A stretch of 64,000 bases of DNA, from assembly GCF_005502435.1 (NCBI RefSeq), contig NZ_SCOU01000001.1:744001-808000 (forward strand). The letters run 5' to 3'. The DNA is from Methylobacillus flagellatus. Lineage in GTDB: Bacteria; Pseudomonadota; Gammaproteobacteria; Burkholderiales; Methylophilaceae. Positions 6,323-14,160 of this stretch are shown here, piece after piece (within the stretch, counting starts at the first letter, position 1; each line of letters starts with the position of its first letter). The notes beneath the pieces were generated by a model. It was not told the DNA's origin. It saw nothing but the letters and a program-made list of their open reading frames with translations, and made no database searches. A program made the position numbers and the translations under genes.

Positions 6323-6910
6323 TTAATTCATTGAAGGACTTTCAGGCGTGTGCGGTTGCAGATCGAGTTGCAGTTCCGGATGCTGGAAGTCGTCCATGGC
6401 AGGCAGCTCTGACAAGGTGCGCAGATTGAAATCGTCGAGGAAGGTGCGCGTGGTGGCATACAGCGATGGCCGTCCCGGCACTTCGCGCTGTCCCACCACG
6501 TCTATCCACTGGCGTTCCAGCAACTGGCGCATGATGTTGGGGTTGACCATCACGCCGCGGATCTCTTCGATGTCGCCGCGTGTGACCGGCTGACGGTAGG
6601 CGATGATGGCCAGCGTTTCCATCAGTGCACGCGAGTAGCGCTGCGGCCGGTCTGGCGTCAGGCGGGCGATGAACGGGGCATACTCGGCGCGGGCCTGAAA
6701 ACGCCAGCCGCTGGCCACCTGCACCAGTTCCAGGGTGCCGGTCTGCCAATCGGCGCGCAGTTCGTCCAGCAGCATGCGCAGGGTGGCGCGTTCCATGCGC
6801 CCCGCAAACAGTTTGAGCATGTCGTCCAGCGACAAGGGTTCGCTGCAGGTCAGCAACGCCGCCTCCAGCACCCGCTTCATTTCGGTGGTGTTTTCCGGTT
6901 CCTGCATCAT
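6323..6910 (-). CDS. scpB: Segregation and condensation protein B
   Basis: ScpB is the winged-helix kleisin partner of ScpA and Smc in chromosome condensation. The ATG at 6910 overlaps the scpA stop codon (ATGA), giving 195 residues. The family features LEAALLTCSEPLSLDDML near the N-terminus and ALMETLAIIAYRQPVTRGDIEEIRGV in the second winged helix are present. A longer open frame upstream lies inside scpA and is not likely to be translated. Coupled translation with scpA fits their stoichiometric complex. Confidence 0.92.
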   Translation of the reverse strand: MMQEPENTTEMKRVLEAALLTCSEPLSLDDMLKLFAGRMERATLRMLLDELRADWQTGTLELVQVASGWRFQARAEYAPFIARLTPDRPQRYSRALMETLAIIAYRQPVTRGDIEEIRGVMVNPNIMRQLLERQWIDVVGQREVPGRPSLYATTRTFLDDFNLRTLSELPAMDDFQHPELQLDLQPHTPESPSMN

Positions 6911-7692
6911 GGGGCTCCGTGCAGTTGCAGATAGATAGGCGTATACGCCGCCTGCTGGGTGATGCGCACCAAGCCTTCGCGCGCCAGTTCGAGGATGGCA
7001 AGGAAGCACACCACCAGCTTGGGCAGGCCTTCGGTGACCACATCGAACAGGGCTGAGAATTCCACCATGCCGTCCTGACGCAAGCGGCGCAGGATCTGGC
7101 TCATGTGCTCACGCACTGACAGTTCTTCGCGGCTGATCTGGTGATGCTGATAATGGCTGGCCCGCTGCAGCACGCCCTGCCAGGCCGCCAGCAACTCGTC
7201 CAGCGACACCTGGGCTGGCACCACCTGAACGATGTGCTCGTAATAAGCCTGCGCCACGCTGATCTCGCGGCCCACCTGCGGCAAGGCATCCAGACGCTGC
7301 GCTGCCAGCTTGATGGCCTCGTACTCCATGAGGCGTCGCACCAGCGCGGCACGCGGATCGTCTTCTTCGGTGACCTCGGCAGGCTTGGGCAACAGCATGC
7401 GCGACTTGATCTCGATCAGCATGGCCGACATGAGCAGGTATTCGGCCGCCAGCTCCAGCCGCGAGGCCTGCATCTTTTCCACATAACTCATGTACTGGCG
7501 CGTGAGCTCGGCCATGGGGATGTCGAGGATGTCGAGGTTGTGCTTGCGGATCAGGTACAGCAGCAGGTCGAGCGGACCTTCGAAGGCTTCCAGGTACACT
7601 TCCAGCGCGTCGGGCGGGATATACAGGTCCTGGGGGATGGCATCCAGCTGCTGACCGTAGATGCGCGCATCGATCGCCAGCTTGGTCTGCAT
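6907..7692 (-). CDS. scpA: Segregation and condensation protein A
   Basis: This is the kleisin subunit of the Smc-ScpAB condensin, 261 residues. The N-terminal Smc-neck-binding region reads FEGPLDLLLYLIRKHNLDILDIP at about residues 37-60. The C-terminal winged helix ends with LVVCFLAILELAREGLVRITQ. It is followed directly by scpB with a four-base overlap. One base upstream is the end of the emrE-like gene on the same strand, so the three genes, together with rluB, may be one transcript. Confidence 0.92.
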   Translation of the reverse strand: MQTKLAIDARIYGQQLDAIPQDLYIPPDALEVYLEAFEGPLDLLLYLIRKHNLDILDIPMAELTRQYMSYVEKMQASRLELAAEYLLMSAMLIEIKSRMLLPKPAEVTEEDDPRAALVRRLMEYEAIKLAAQRLDALPQVGREISVAQAYYEHIVQVVPAQVSLDELLAAWQGVLQRASHYQHHQISREELSVREHMSQILRRLRQDGMVEFSALFDVVTEGLPKLVVCFLAILELAREGLVRITQQAAYTPIYLQLHGAP

Positions 7693-7693
7693 G

Positions 7694-8026
7694 TCAGTGC
7701 GTGACCGTGCGCGAAAACAGATTGATCACCACCACGCCGCTGATGATGAGGGCGATGCCCAGCATGGCCGGTAGGTCCAGCGCCTGCTTGTAGAGCAGCC
7801 AGCCCAGCACCGCCACCAGCACGATGCCCACTCCGGCCCAGATGGCGTACATGATGCCCAGTGGCAACACGCGCAGGCTCACCGTCATGAAGTAGAACGC
7901 CGCTGCGTAACCGGCCACCACCACCAGCGATGGCCACAGCCGCGTGAAGCCCTCGGTGGATTTGAGTGCCGTGGTAGCCACCACTTCTGCGACGATGGCG
8001 ATGCCGAGTGCGAGCCAGTGGTTCAT
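7694..8026 (-). CDS. emrE: Small multidrug resistance (SMR) efflux protein, EmrE-like
   Basis: This 110-residue inner-membrane protein has four predicted transmembrane helices. Glu14, the essential proton/substrate residue of EmrE, is present in AIVAEVVATT. The sequence follows E. coli EmrE closely (SEGFTRLWPS versus TEGFTRLWPS, YAIWAGVGIVL, LDLPA, INLFSR). The Trp of the WAGVG motif and the length fit EmrE better than SugE/Gdx. The expected function is proton-coupled export of cationic drugs as an antiparallel dimer. Its position before scpA is probably just operon packing. Confidence 0.88.
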   Translation of the reverse strand: MNHWLALGIAIVAEVVATTALKSTEGFTRLWPSLVVVAGYAAAFYFMTVSLRVLPLGIMYAIWAGVGIVLVAVLGWLLYKQALDLPAMLGIALIISGVVVINLFSRTVTH

Positions 8027-8069
8027 AACAGCGTGCGCCTGTGCTTCATGGGTTTGTACGCTCCCGGGC

Positions 8070-9272
8070 TTAGGAGTAGCTCAGGCCCATGACTTCGCGC
8101 ACATCACGCATGGTCTCGCGCGCCAGCTTGCGGGCACGTTCGCAACCTTCAGCCACCACGTTCTTGACCAGCGTCGGGTCTTCCGCATATTGGGCGGCAC
8201 GCGCCTGGATAGGCGCCAGCTCCGCCATCACCGCGTCGATCACCGGGGTCTTGCATTCGATACAGCCTATGCCCGCGGTCTTGCAACCTTCCTGCACCCA
8301 CTGCTGACGTGCTTCGTCCGAATACACTTCATGCAGCTGCCACACCGGGCACTTGGCCGGATCGCCCGGGTCGGTGCGGCGGATACGCGCCGGGTCGGTC
8401 GGCATGGTCTTGATCTTCTTGGCCACCACGTCCGGGGCTTCGCGCAGCGAGATGGTGTTGTTGTAGGACTTGGACATCTTTTGCCCGTCCAGGCCAGGCA
8501 TCTTGGAGGCCGGCGTCAGCTTGTAGTCAGGTTCTGGAAGAATGATCTTGCCGCCACCTTCCAGATACCCCAGCAAGCGCTCTTTGTCGCCCAGGCTCAG
8601 GCCCTGTTGCTCGTCTATCATGGCGCGCGCCGATTCCAGCGCTTCTTCATCGCCGGTCTCCTGATAGGCGGTGCGCATCTCTTCATAGAATGCGCCACGC
8701 TTGCCACCCAGCTTCTTGATGGCGGCCATGGCCTTGGCTTCAAAGCCGGGCTCACGACCGTAGATGTGGTTGAAGCGGCGCGCGATCTCGCGCGTGAATT
8801 CGATGTGCGGGATCTGATCCTCGCCCACCGGCACCTGGCTGGCCTTGTAGATGAGGATATCCGCGCTCTGCAGCAGCGGGTAGCCCAGGAAACCGTAGGT
8901 GGAAAGGTCTTTGCTGGCCAGCTTTTCCTGCTGGTCCTTATAGGTGGGTACGCGCTCCAGCCAGCTCAGCGGGGTGATCATGGATAACAGCGTATGCAGC
9001 TCGGCATGCTCGGGCACGCGCGACTGGATGAAGATGGTGGCGTTGGCCGGATCCACACCCGCTGCCAGCCAGTCGATGACCATCTCCCATACGCTTTCCT
9101 CGATGACTTCCGGGGTGTCGTAATGGGTGGTCAATGCATGCCAGTCCGCCACAAAGAACAGGCATTCGTGTTCATGTTGCAACTTGACCCAGTTCTTGAG
9201 CACGCCATGATAATGGCCAAGGTGGAGATTGCCGGTGGGACGCATGCCGGATAAAACGCGTTCAACTGCCAT
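8070..9272 (-). CDS. trpS: Tryptophanyl-tRNA synthetase
   Basis: This class I aminoacyl-tRNA synthetase charges tRNA-Trp. The HIGH-like motif is GNLHLGHY near residues 14-21 and the KMSKS motif is QKMSKSYNN near residue 270. At 400 residues it is longer than the 334 of E. coli because of an insertion before KMSKS (about residues 200-255), as in many betaproteobacteria. The gene lies between the M50 protease and emrE/scpA, a common betaproteobacterial order. Start ATG at 9272. Confidence 0.93.
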   Translation of the reverse strand: MAVERVLSGMRPTGNLHLGHYHGVLKNWVKLQHEHECLFFVADWHALTTHYDTPEVIEESVWEMVIDWLAAGVDPANATIFIQSRVPEHAELHTLLSMITPLSWLERVPTYKDQQEKLASKDLSTYGFLGYPLLQSADILIYKASQVPVGEDQIPHIEFTREIARRFNHIYGREPGFEAKAMAAIKKLGGKRGAFYEEMRTAYQETGDEEALESARAMIDEQQGLSLGDKERLLGYLEGGGKIILPEPDYKLTPASKMPGLDGQKMSKSYNNTISLREAPDVVAKKIKTMPTDPARIRRTDPGDPAKCPVWQLHEVYSDEARQQWVQEGCKTAGIGCIECKTPVIDAVMAELAPIQARAAQYAEDPTLVKNVVAEGCERARKLARETMRDVREVMGLSYS

Positions 9273-9334
9273 GATGGTTCAGGGTTTCTTGTTTTGATGA
9301 AGGGATTATAACCAAGTGTGCGAGGCGCGTATGC

Positions 9335-9973
9335 CTAGCCGAACAACCAGCTCAGCACACGCAGACTGCCTGCGATGAATGGCTGCATGATCTGCGACAG
9401 GATGCCGGTGAACAGCAACACAATCAGGATGATGAAGCCATAGCGCTCCAGCTCGGCGAACTTCACCGCCAGATGATGCGGCAACAGACTGACCGCGATG
9501 CGGCCGCCATCCAGCGGTGGCAGCGGCAGCAGGTTGAGCACCATCAACACGATGTTGATCATGATGCCAGCCTGGGCCATGTAGGCCAGCGGCACGGCGA
9601 ACTGCCCCGCGTTGGCAGAGAAGCTGAGCGCAATCGCCCACAGCACGGCCATCACCAGATTGGAGGCCGGGCCTGCCGCAGCCACCCACAGCATGTCACG
9701 CTTGGGATTATGCAGCCGCGAGAAATCGACCGGCACCGGCTTGGCCCAGCCAAACAGGATACCGCCCGCCAGCATGGTCAAGGCTGGCACCAGCAAGGTG
9801 CCGATAGGGTCGATGTGCTTGAGCGGGTTCAGCGTGATGCGGCCGGCAGCGGCGGCTGTCATGTCACCAAAATAGCGCGCCGCATAGCCATGCGCCGCTT
9901 CATGCACGGTGATGGCGAAGATCACTGGCAAGGCGTAGATGCTGATCTTTTGTATGAGGGTGAATTCCATCAT
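9335..9973 (-). CDS. Site-2-protease-like membrane metalloprotease (M50)
   Basis: This 212-residue integral membrane protein carries the zinc motif HEAAHG near residue 24. A second conserved segment, NLLPLPPLDGGRI, supplies the third metal-site Asp, as in S2P-like proteases. Hydrophobic segments flank both motifs. Members of this short M50 family are widespread beside trpS and yciO, but their substrates are generally unknown. It is not RseP because it has no PDZ domain. Confidence 0.88.
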   Translation of the reverse strand: MMEFTLIQKISIYALPVIFAITVHEAAHGYAARYFGDMTAAAAGRITLNPLKHIDPIGTLLVPALTMLAGGILFGWAKPVPVDFSRLHNPKRDMLWVAAAGPASNLVMAVLWAIALSFSANAGQFAVPLAYMAQAGIMINIVLMVLNLLPLPPLDGGRIAVSLLPHHLAVKFAELERYGFIILIVLLFTGILSQIMQPFIAGSLRVLSWLFG

Positions 9974-9995
9974 GGGTATCGTTCAGTCAATCAAA

Positions 9996-10625
9996 TCAAT
10001 TGGACAAGGAAAACGGCGCGATATCCCCGGCGCCCTGACGCAGCAGCTTGGGCGTGTCATCGGTGAGGTCGATCACGGTGGTCGGTTCTGCCACACAGGC
10101 ACCCGCGTCGATCACCAGATCCACCTGATGTTCCAGCACATCGCGGATCTCCCAGGCTTCGTTGAGTGGCTCGCTGGCATCCGGCAACAGCAAGGTCATG
10201 CTGAGCAAGGGTTCATTCAATGCTTCCAGCAGGGCCTGTGTGACCGCATGCGCAGGCACACGCAAGCCCAGCGTACTGCGCTTGGGGTGCTGCAATCTGC
10301 GCGGCACTTCACGCGTGGCCTTGAGGATAAAGGTGTACTGGCCCGGCGTATTCGCCTTGAGCAGGCGGAACTGGCTGTTGTTGACCTGGGCGTACGTGGC
10401 CAGTTCGGCCAGGTTGCGGCACACCAGCGTGAAGTGATGCGACTCATCCACGCCACGGATGGCACGGATGCGCTCCTGCGCGTCCTTGTGCCCCAGCATG
10501 CAGCCCAGCGCATAGGTCGAATCGGTAGGATAGGCGATCACCCCGCCATCACACAGGATCTGCGTGGCCTGATGGATCAGGCGCGCCTGCGGTGTTTGCG
10601 GATGAATGACGAAATATTGTGACAT
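9996..10625 (-). CDS. yciO: Sua5/YciO/YrdC-family RNA-binding protein YciO
   Basis: This 209-residue protein belongs to the YrdC-like fold. The nucleotide-binding signature GGVIAYPTDSTYALGC is at about residues 28-43, followed by KRSTLGLRVPAH. YciO is a paralogue of the threonylcarbamoyl-AMP synthase TsaC; whether it has that activity is uncertain. The ATG at 10625 (MSQYFVIHP) matches family starts; an upstream ATG at 10691 would overlap the preceding gene. It follows the PHP phosphatase gene by 16 bases. Confidence 0.87.
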   Translation of the reverse strand: MSQYFVIHPQTPQARLIHQATQILCDGGVIAYPTDSTYALGCMLGHKDAQERIRAIRGVDESHHFTLVCRNLAELATYAQVNNSQFRLLKANTPGQYTFILKATREVPRRLQHPKRSTLGLRVPAHAVTQALLEALNEPLLSMTLLLPDASEPLNEAWEIRDVLEHQVDLVIDAGACVAEPTTVIDLTDDTPKLLRQGAGDIAPFSLSN

Positions 10626-10641
10626 GGCAGAATGAACGCGA

Positions 10642-11571
10642 TCAGTGAGTGACTGCTGCGAGCGTAGCAGCAGGCGTGAGAGTGGAAGCATCGTCCGTCA
10701 TCGCGGCTGCACTCAATGCAGCGACCTCGGGCCAATCCTGCCAAACCGGCCGGCATTTGGCAGGCAGTGCCGGCAGACGGCCCATCTCGATATAGGTATG
10801 GCCGGGGCCGTGATAATCCGAGCCCAGCGATGCAGCCAGATCGAACTGATGGGCAAGCTTGGCGAATTCAGCATATTGATCCACGCTGTGGCTGCCCGTC
10901 ACCACTTCGATGGCGGTGCCACCCAGCGCTCGGAACTCTTCCAGCAGCAACAGCATATTGGTACGGCCCAGGTCGTAGCGTCCGGGATGGGCGATCACGG
11001 CCACCCCGCCACTGCCCAGGATCCAGCCCATGGCCTGCTCCAGCGTGGCCCATTGATGTTCGATATAGCCGGGCTTGCCTTTCACCAGAAAATGCTTGAA
11101 TACGGCGCGGATATCCTTGGCATGACCATGCTCGACCAAAAAGCGTGCAAAGTGACTGCGGCTGATGATGCCTTGTTTGGCATGCTGATAAGCACCTTCC
11201 AGGCTGCCATGCACCCCTATCCTGGACAGGCCGTCAGCCATGCCCTGCGCACGGGTGTGGCGTCCGGCGCGGATCGCAGCCAGCCCCTCGCGTAGCGGTG
11301 CATGCTCAGGGTCCACCTTCAAACCAAGGATGTGCAGCGTGCGTCTGCGCCAGGTGACCGAGATCTCCACGCCAGCGATGAGTTGCACACCCAGCCGGGC
11401 CGCCACTTCGCCTGCCTCGGCAAGGCCGGCCACGTCGTCGTGATCGGTCAAGGCCAGCACGCGCACGCCTTGCGCAGCGGCGTGTTCGACCAGCGCAGCC
11501 GGGGACAACAAGCCGTCGGATACCGTGGAATGGCTATGCAGATCGATAGGGAATGGCGTGACTGATGGCAT
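10642..11571 (-). CDS. rnm: PHP-domain 5'-3' exoribonuclease / nucleoside bisphosphatase (RNase AM)
   Basis: The predicted 309-residue enzyme has a PHP metal centre: DLHSHSTVSDG near the N-terminus, LTDHDD, AGVEIS, VIAHPGRYD and SDYHGPG, supplying the metal-binding His/Asp/Glu residues. The family (YciV/TrpH) hydrolyses 3',5'-bisphosphonucleotides and trims 5' ends of RNA fragments and rRNA precursors. The start MPSVTPF at 11571 was chosen because the PHP domain begins about nine residues later. The gene begins a leftward run ending with rluB. Confidence 0.88.
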   Translation of the reverse strand: MPSVTPFPIDLHSHSTVSDGLLSPAALVEHAAAQGVRVLALTDHDDVAGLAEAGEVAARLGVQLIAGVEISVTWRRRTLHILGLKVDPEHAPLREGLAAIRAGRHTRAQGMADGLSRIGVHGSLEGAYQHAKQGIISRSHFARFLVEHGHAKDIRAVFKHFLVKGKPGYIEHQWATLEQAMGWILGSGGVAVIAHPGRYDLGRTNMLLLLEEFRALGGTAIEVVTGSHSVDQYAEFAKLAHQFDLAASLGSDYHGPGHTYIEMGRLPALPAKCRPVWQDWPEVAALSAAAMTDDASTLTPAATLAAVTH

Positions 11572-11713
11572 GGACTCGTGATGCAGATGATTATGAGGCG
11601 GAATAAACACGCTTCAGGATGTGCAACCTTGTGATGCTGATTGAATCATAGCAAAATACAGCTTTCCCCGACACCGGCACGTTGCCGGCTCTCGCCACCT
11701 GCCTGAGGTATCC

Positions 11714-12262
11714 ATGAAGTTTCTGTTCGACCTGTTCCCGGTCATCCTGTTTTTCGTCGTCTATAAGTTCGCGGGTATCTATGCGGCCACGGGCACCGCC
11801 ATCGTCGCCACGCTGGTGCAGATCGCCTGGGTCAAGCTGCGCCATGGCAAGGTTGATAACTCCCTGATCGCCAGCGGTGTCATCATCGTGGTGTTCGGCG
11901 GCGCCACCCTGCTGTTGCAGGACGAGAACTTCATCAAATGGAAACCTACCGTCTTATACTGGCTGTTCACAGCTGGCCTGCTGATCAGCGCGCTGGCGTT
12001 CCGCAAGAACCTGATCCGCAGCCTGATGGAAAAGCAGGTACAGATGCCAGACGCCATCTGGCAGAAATTAAATTTCGCCTGGGCTGGATTTTTCGCTGTG
12101 CTGGGCGTTATTAACCTGTATGTTGCGTTCAATTTCTCCACCGATCTGTGGGTCGATTTCAAGCTGTTCGGCACCATGGGACTGATGTTGCTGTTCGTCA
12201 TCGGACAGAGCTTGGTGCTGAGCAAATACATGACCGTCAACGACACCGAATCACGGAGCTGA
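11714..12262 (+). CDS. ispZ: Inner-membrane septation protein A
   Basis: This 182-residue YciB/IspZ-family protein has five or six predicted transmembrane helices. The beginning [14 protein letters not shown] is diagnostic, as are [11 protein letters not shown] and [11 protein letters not shown]. YciB influences cell-envelope synthesis and septation; the molecular role is unsettled. It starts an operon with yciI (3-base gap), bolA and a parvulin gene, an order common in betaproteobacteria. It is transcribed divergently from rnm. Confidence 0.92.
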   Translation: MKFLFDLFPVILFFVVYKFAGIYAATGTAIVATLVQIAWVKLRHGKVDNSLIASGVIIVVFGGATLLLQDENFIKWKPTVLYWLFTAGLLISALAFRKNLIRSLMEKQVQMPDAIWQKLNFAWAGFFAVLGVINLYVAFNFSTDLWVDFKLFGTMGLMLLFVIGQSLVLSKYMTVNDTESRS

Positions 12263-12265
12263 ACC

Positions 12266-12598
12266 ATGTGGTATGCCATCATCGCGGAAGATCATCCGCA
12301 CAGTCTGGAGCAGCGCATGGCGGCGCGGCCACAACATTTGCAGCGCTTGCAGGCATTGATGGATGAAAGTCGCTTGCTGCTGGCGGGGCCGTTCCCGGCC
12401 ATTGATGCCACCGACCCTGGCGCAGCCGGCTTCAGCGGCAGCCTGATCGTGGCCGAGTTCGCCGACCTTAAACATGCCCAGGAATGGGCCAACGCGGACC
12501 CGTTCGTCGCCGCCGGCGTCTACGCCAAGGTGACCGTCAAGCCGTTTCGCAAGACGCTGCCCGCCATACCGGCGCTGCCAGACAACCAGTTCGACTGA
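12266..12598 (+). CDS. yciI: YciI-family protein
   Basis: This 110-residue ferredoxin-like alpha+beta barrel protein is of the YciI family. [11 protein letters not shown] at the start, then [19 protein letters not shown], and [14 protein letters not shown] with the conserved Asp-Pro, fit the family. YciI-like proteins are dimeric and thought to be small enzymes; the reaction is unknown here. It is tightly coupled to ispZ and followed after 23 bases by bolA. Confidence 0.9.
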   Translation: MWYAIIAEDHPHSLEQRMAARPQHLQRLQALMDESRLLLAGPFPAIDATDPGAAGFSGSLIVAEFADLKHAQEWANADPFVAAGVYAKVTVKPFRKTLPAIPALPDNQFD

Positions 12599-12621
12599 AC
12601 ACTCGACTGAACAAGAGACAC

Positions 12622-12891
12622 ATGAACCTGACTGAAGAGATACACGCTCGCTTGCAAAGCCTGCAACCCTCGCATCTGGAAATCCGTGATGACAGCGCGC
12701 TGCATGCAGGTCATGCCGGCAATAATGGTGGCGGGCATTTTCAGCTCACCATGGTCAGCCCGGCGTTCACCGGCAAGCCCACACTGGCACGCCACCGTCT
12801 GGTGTATCAGCTGCTGGCCGACCTGATGCCGCACCGCATCCATGCCTTGAGCATGCAGGTGTATGCCAGTGATGAAGCGTTCAAGCATTAA
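12622..12891 (+). CDS. BolA-family protein
   Basis: This 89-residue BolA-like protein has a class II KH-like fold. The pattern LQPSHLEIRDDSALHAGHAG, then HFQLTMVSPAFTGKPTLARHRLVY and HALSMQVYASDE, is that of the family. The conserved His residues are those used by BolA-glutaredoxin [2Fe-2S] complexes. The start ATG at 12622 follows an AAGAGA Shine-Dalgarno-like sequence; the frame is open upstream but overlaps yciI. It could be called bolA or ibaG; the sequence does not decide. Confidence 0.88.
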   Translation: MNLTEEIHARLQSLQPSHLEIRDDSALHAGHAGNNGGGHFQLTMVSPAFTGKPTLARHRLVYQLLADLMPHRIHALSMQVYASDEAFKH

Positions 12892-12980
12892 GCCCTTGCC
12901 ATTTGACCTGTTCCAACCGTTAACCCTGATGTCTGCTTTGTCCCCTATCAAATCTGTCACCCCAACCTAAAGGAATAACC

Positions 12981-13769
12981 ATGAAATTGCGCACGCGCAG
13001 TCTGTTGGCCATTGTGATGTTGAGCCTGTCCCAGCCTTTGCTGGCTGAAGTCTCCGTCAACGGCAAGGCCATCAATCAGTCCCTGATCGACCATATCAAC
13101 AAGGAAGCGGTCGAAAACGGCCAAAAAGACCCGAACTTCGGCCGCATGGTGGTGGATCGTCTGGTGGCCAACGAGATCATTTATCAGGAAGCCGTGAAGA
13201 TCGGCATCAACAGGCAGCCGGACTATGTGGCCCGCGAAGAACTGGCTCGCCGCGAACTGATGATGAATCTGTATGTTCAGGATTTCGTAAGCAAGAACCC
13301 GGTGACCGACGCTGAGGTGAAAGCGGCTTACGACAAATTCAAGGCAGAACAAAGCGGCAAGGAATACAGTGCGCGCCACATCCTGCTGGGCACCGAAGCC
13401 GAAGCCAAGGACGTGATCGCGCAACTGGGCAAAGGGGCCGACTTCGCCAAGCTGGCCAGCGAAAAATCCAAGGACCCGGGCAGCAAGGTCAAGGGTGGTG
13501 ATCTGGGCTGGTTCTCCCCTGCCGCCATGGTCAAACCATTCAGCGAGGCTGCCAGCAAGCTGACCAAGGGCAGTTTTACCAAAACGCCGGTGCAAACCCA
13601 GTACGGCTGGCATGTGATCAAGCTGGAAAACGTGCGTGACGCGCAGATCCCTACGCTGGACAGCGTCAAGGACCGTTTGACCAAGCAGCTGCAGCAACGC
13701 AAGCTGGAAGCCAAGATCACCGAACTGCGTAACAAAGCCAAGATCGTGGACAGCAGCGCCAAGAAATAA
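12981..13769 (+). CDS. Periplasmic parvulin-type peptidyl-prolyl isomerase
   Basis: This 262-residue exported foldase begins with a signal peptide (MKLRTRSLLAIVMLSLSQPLLA). A helical chaperone part covers about residues 23-125. The parvulin domain begins at ARHILLGTEAEA (about residue 132) and continues through GGDLGWFSPAAMVKPF and TQYGWHVIKLE. The layout is that of PrsA/SurA-like chaperones with a single PPIase domain. It ends the ispZ operon and is followed by a strong terminator. A SD-like AAAGGAATAA precedes the ATG. Confidence 0.9.
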   Translation: MKLRTRSLLAIVMLSLSQPLLAEVSVNGKAINQSLIDHINKEAVENGQKDPNFGRMVVDRLVANEIIYQEAVKIGINRQPDYVAREELARRELMMNLYVQDFVSKNPVTDAEVKAAYDKFKAEQSGKEYSARHILLGTEAEAKDVIAQLGKGADFAKLASEKSKDPGSKVKGGDLGWFSPAAMVKPFSEAASKLTKGSFTKTPVQTQYGWHVIKLENVRDAQIPTLDSVKDRLTKQLQQRKLEAKITELRNKAKIVDSSAKK

Positions 13770-13792
13770 GCCTGCCCGTTCCTGATTCGAGC

Positions 13793-13821
13793 AAAAAGCC
13801 TGCCTGTGCGCAGGCTTTTTT
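13793..13821 (+). terminator. Rho-independent terminator after the parvulin gene
   Basis: The stem AAAAAGCCTGC/GCAGGCTTTTT has a short loop and ends in a T tract. It lies 24 bases downstream of the parvulin stop. Confidence 0.8.
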
Positions 13822-13904
13822 ATGCTCTGAAGTCATGCTGCTTATTCAGGCTGACATGCAACTTTAATTCCGCGCAGTCGCTCTATAGATGTGCCATAAT
13901 TAAG

Positions 13905-13918
13905 AATTGTTATCAATT
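13905..13918. promoter_or_regulatory. Possible Fur-type operator before feoAB
   Basis: AATTGTTATCAATT is a perfect palindrome around TTAT, 15 bases upstream of the feoA start. It resembles Fur boxes, which are AT-rich repeats of the NATWAT type. Iron-dependent repression is usual for feoAB, but the site is short and no Fur consensus fits over the full 19 bases without a gap. Confidence 0.4.
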
Positions 13919-13932
13919 ACCTCCGATACCGC

Positions 13933-14160
13933 ATGTTGAATCTGAGCCAGTTGCAGCCTGGGGAATCCGCCCACATCCACGCCATCCATGCTGAAGAGTC
14001 CCTGTTCCACCGACTCAATGCCATGGGTTTCCGTATCGGCAAAAAAATCGAATTGGTACGCCAGGCCAGCTTCGGCGGCCCTGTGCATGTACGCCTGGGC
14101 AGCACGGACATCATCCTGCGCCTGACCGAAGCCAGCCGCATCCAGATCGCCCGCGCATGA
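13933..14160 (+). CDS. feoA: Ferrous iron transport protein A
   Basis: This is a small cytoplasmic SH3-fold protein of 75 residues that assists FeoB. Family features are LNLSQLQPGESAHI at the start, the central LNAMGFRIGKKIELVRQA, and the final GSTDIILRLTEASRIQI. Its stop overlaps the feoB start (ATGA), so translation is coupled. A possible Fur-type site lies just upstream. Confidence 0.92.
   Translation: MLNLSQLQPGESAHIHAIHAEESLFHRLNAMGFRIGKKIELVRQASFGGPVHVRLGSTDIILRLTEASRIQIARA

Noticed and set aside
7944-8987. 347-codon plus-strand frame opposite trpS
   Set aside because: It is an antisense shadow of a conserved synthetase gene.
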